A stretch of 8,384 nt of DNA. Source: Rickettsia typhi. GTDB lineage: Bacteria; Pseudomonadota; Alphaproteobacteria; Rickettsiales; UBA1997. The stretch is taken from NCBI GenBank assembly GCA_945861125.1, contig CAMASZ010000044.1:1-8384 (forward strand), read 5' to 3'. This document shows positions 8,364 to 8,384 of the stretch, in pieces; the stretch's first letter is position 1, and each line of letters opens with the position of its first letter. The notes below the pieces were generated by a model that was not told the DNA's origin, did not search any database, and saw only the letters and a list, made by a program, of their open reading frames with translations. A program made the translations under genes and the position numbers.

Positions 8364-8384
8364 ATGAAAAAACAATTTAATGAA
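8364..8384 (+). CDS. Start of a downstream gene, cut by window edge
   Basis: An ATG directly follows the rsmE TAA with no gap and stays open for seven codons (MKKQFNE) to the window end. The tight spacing suggests an operon with rsmE. In several alphaproteobacteria rsmE is followed by glutamate-cysteine ligase (gshA), so that is a guess from synteny; seven residues cannot confirm it. Confidence 0.4.

Overview
The window is AT-rich (roughly two-thirds A+T) and densely coded: eight recognisable genes plus the first codons of a ninth, all of housekeeping type. The gene content and protein features suggest an alphaproteobacterium. NuoD carries wording that I recall as typical of Rickettsiales homologues (for example [17 protein letters not shown] and KMPQG), L36 is the short 41-residue form with one cysteine, and PstC has the extra N-terminal membrane region seen in alphaproteobacterial PstC. 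A complete leucine-biosynthesis enzyme argues against a highly reduced intracellular parasite such as Rickettsia. A free-living, extracellular or early-branching relative, or another streamlined alphaproteobacterium, fits better. This placement rests on remembered family features, not on a tree.

Layout. Bases 1-2469 (minus strand) hold leuA followed by mreB, which is cut by the window edge; the leuA stop and mreB start overlap as ATGA. A 171-base divergent spacer (2470-2640) holds a good promoter for ldcA (+) and a weak one for leuA (-). From 2641 to 6137, ldcA, nuoD, rpmJ and hemC all read rightward, separated by short AT-rich spacers with hairpins. hemC converges on pstC (-, 6367-7560). The 229-base gap between them has no gene but is the most structured part of the window: a 16-base AT palindrome, two tandem copies of a GC-rich palindrome (about 32-34 bases each), a perfect 8-bp hairpin, and a 22-base near-perfect inverted repeat enclosing all of these, whose left arm includes the hemC stop codon. 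pstC and rsmE (+, 7575-8363) are divergent with only 14 bases between start codons. The next gene begins directly after the rsmE stop.

Roles. mreB (cell-shape actin) and ldcA (peptidoglycan recycling) point to a maintained cell wall. leuA starts leucine synthesis. nuoD is a complex I subunit and hemC makes the haem precursor hydroxymethylbilane. pstC is half of the phosphate ABC permease. rpmJ and rsmE serve the ribosome. Both nuoD and pstC sit without their usual operon partners.

I see no defence system, phage, CRISPR array, tRNA or rRNA. The strongest candidates for something undescribed are the inverted-repeat-bounded segment at the hemC 3' end (a possible small non-autonomous mobile element or palindromic repeat family) and the absence of a Shine-Dalgarno sequence before essentially every start.
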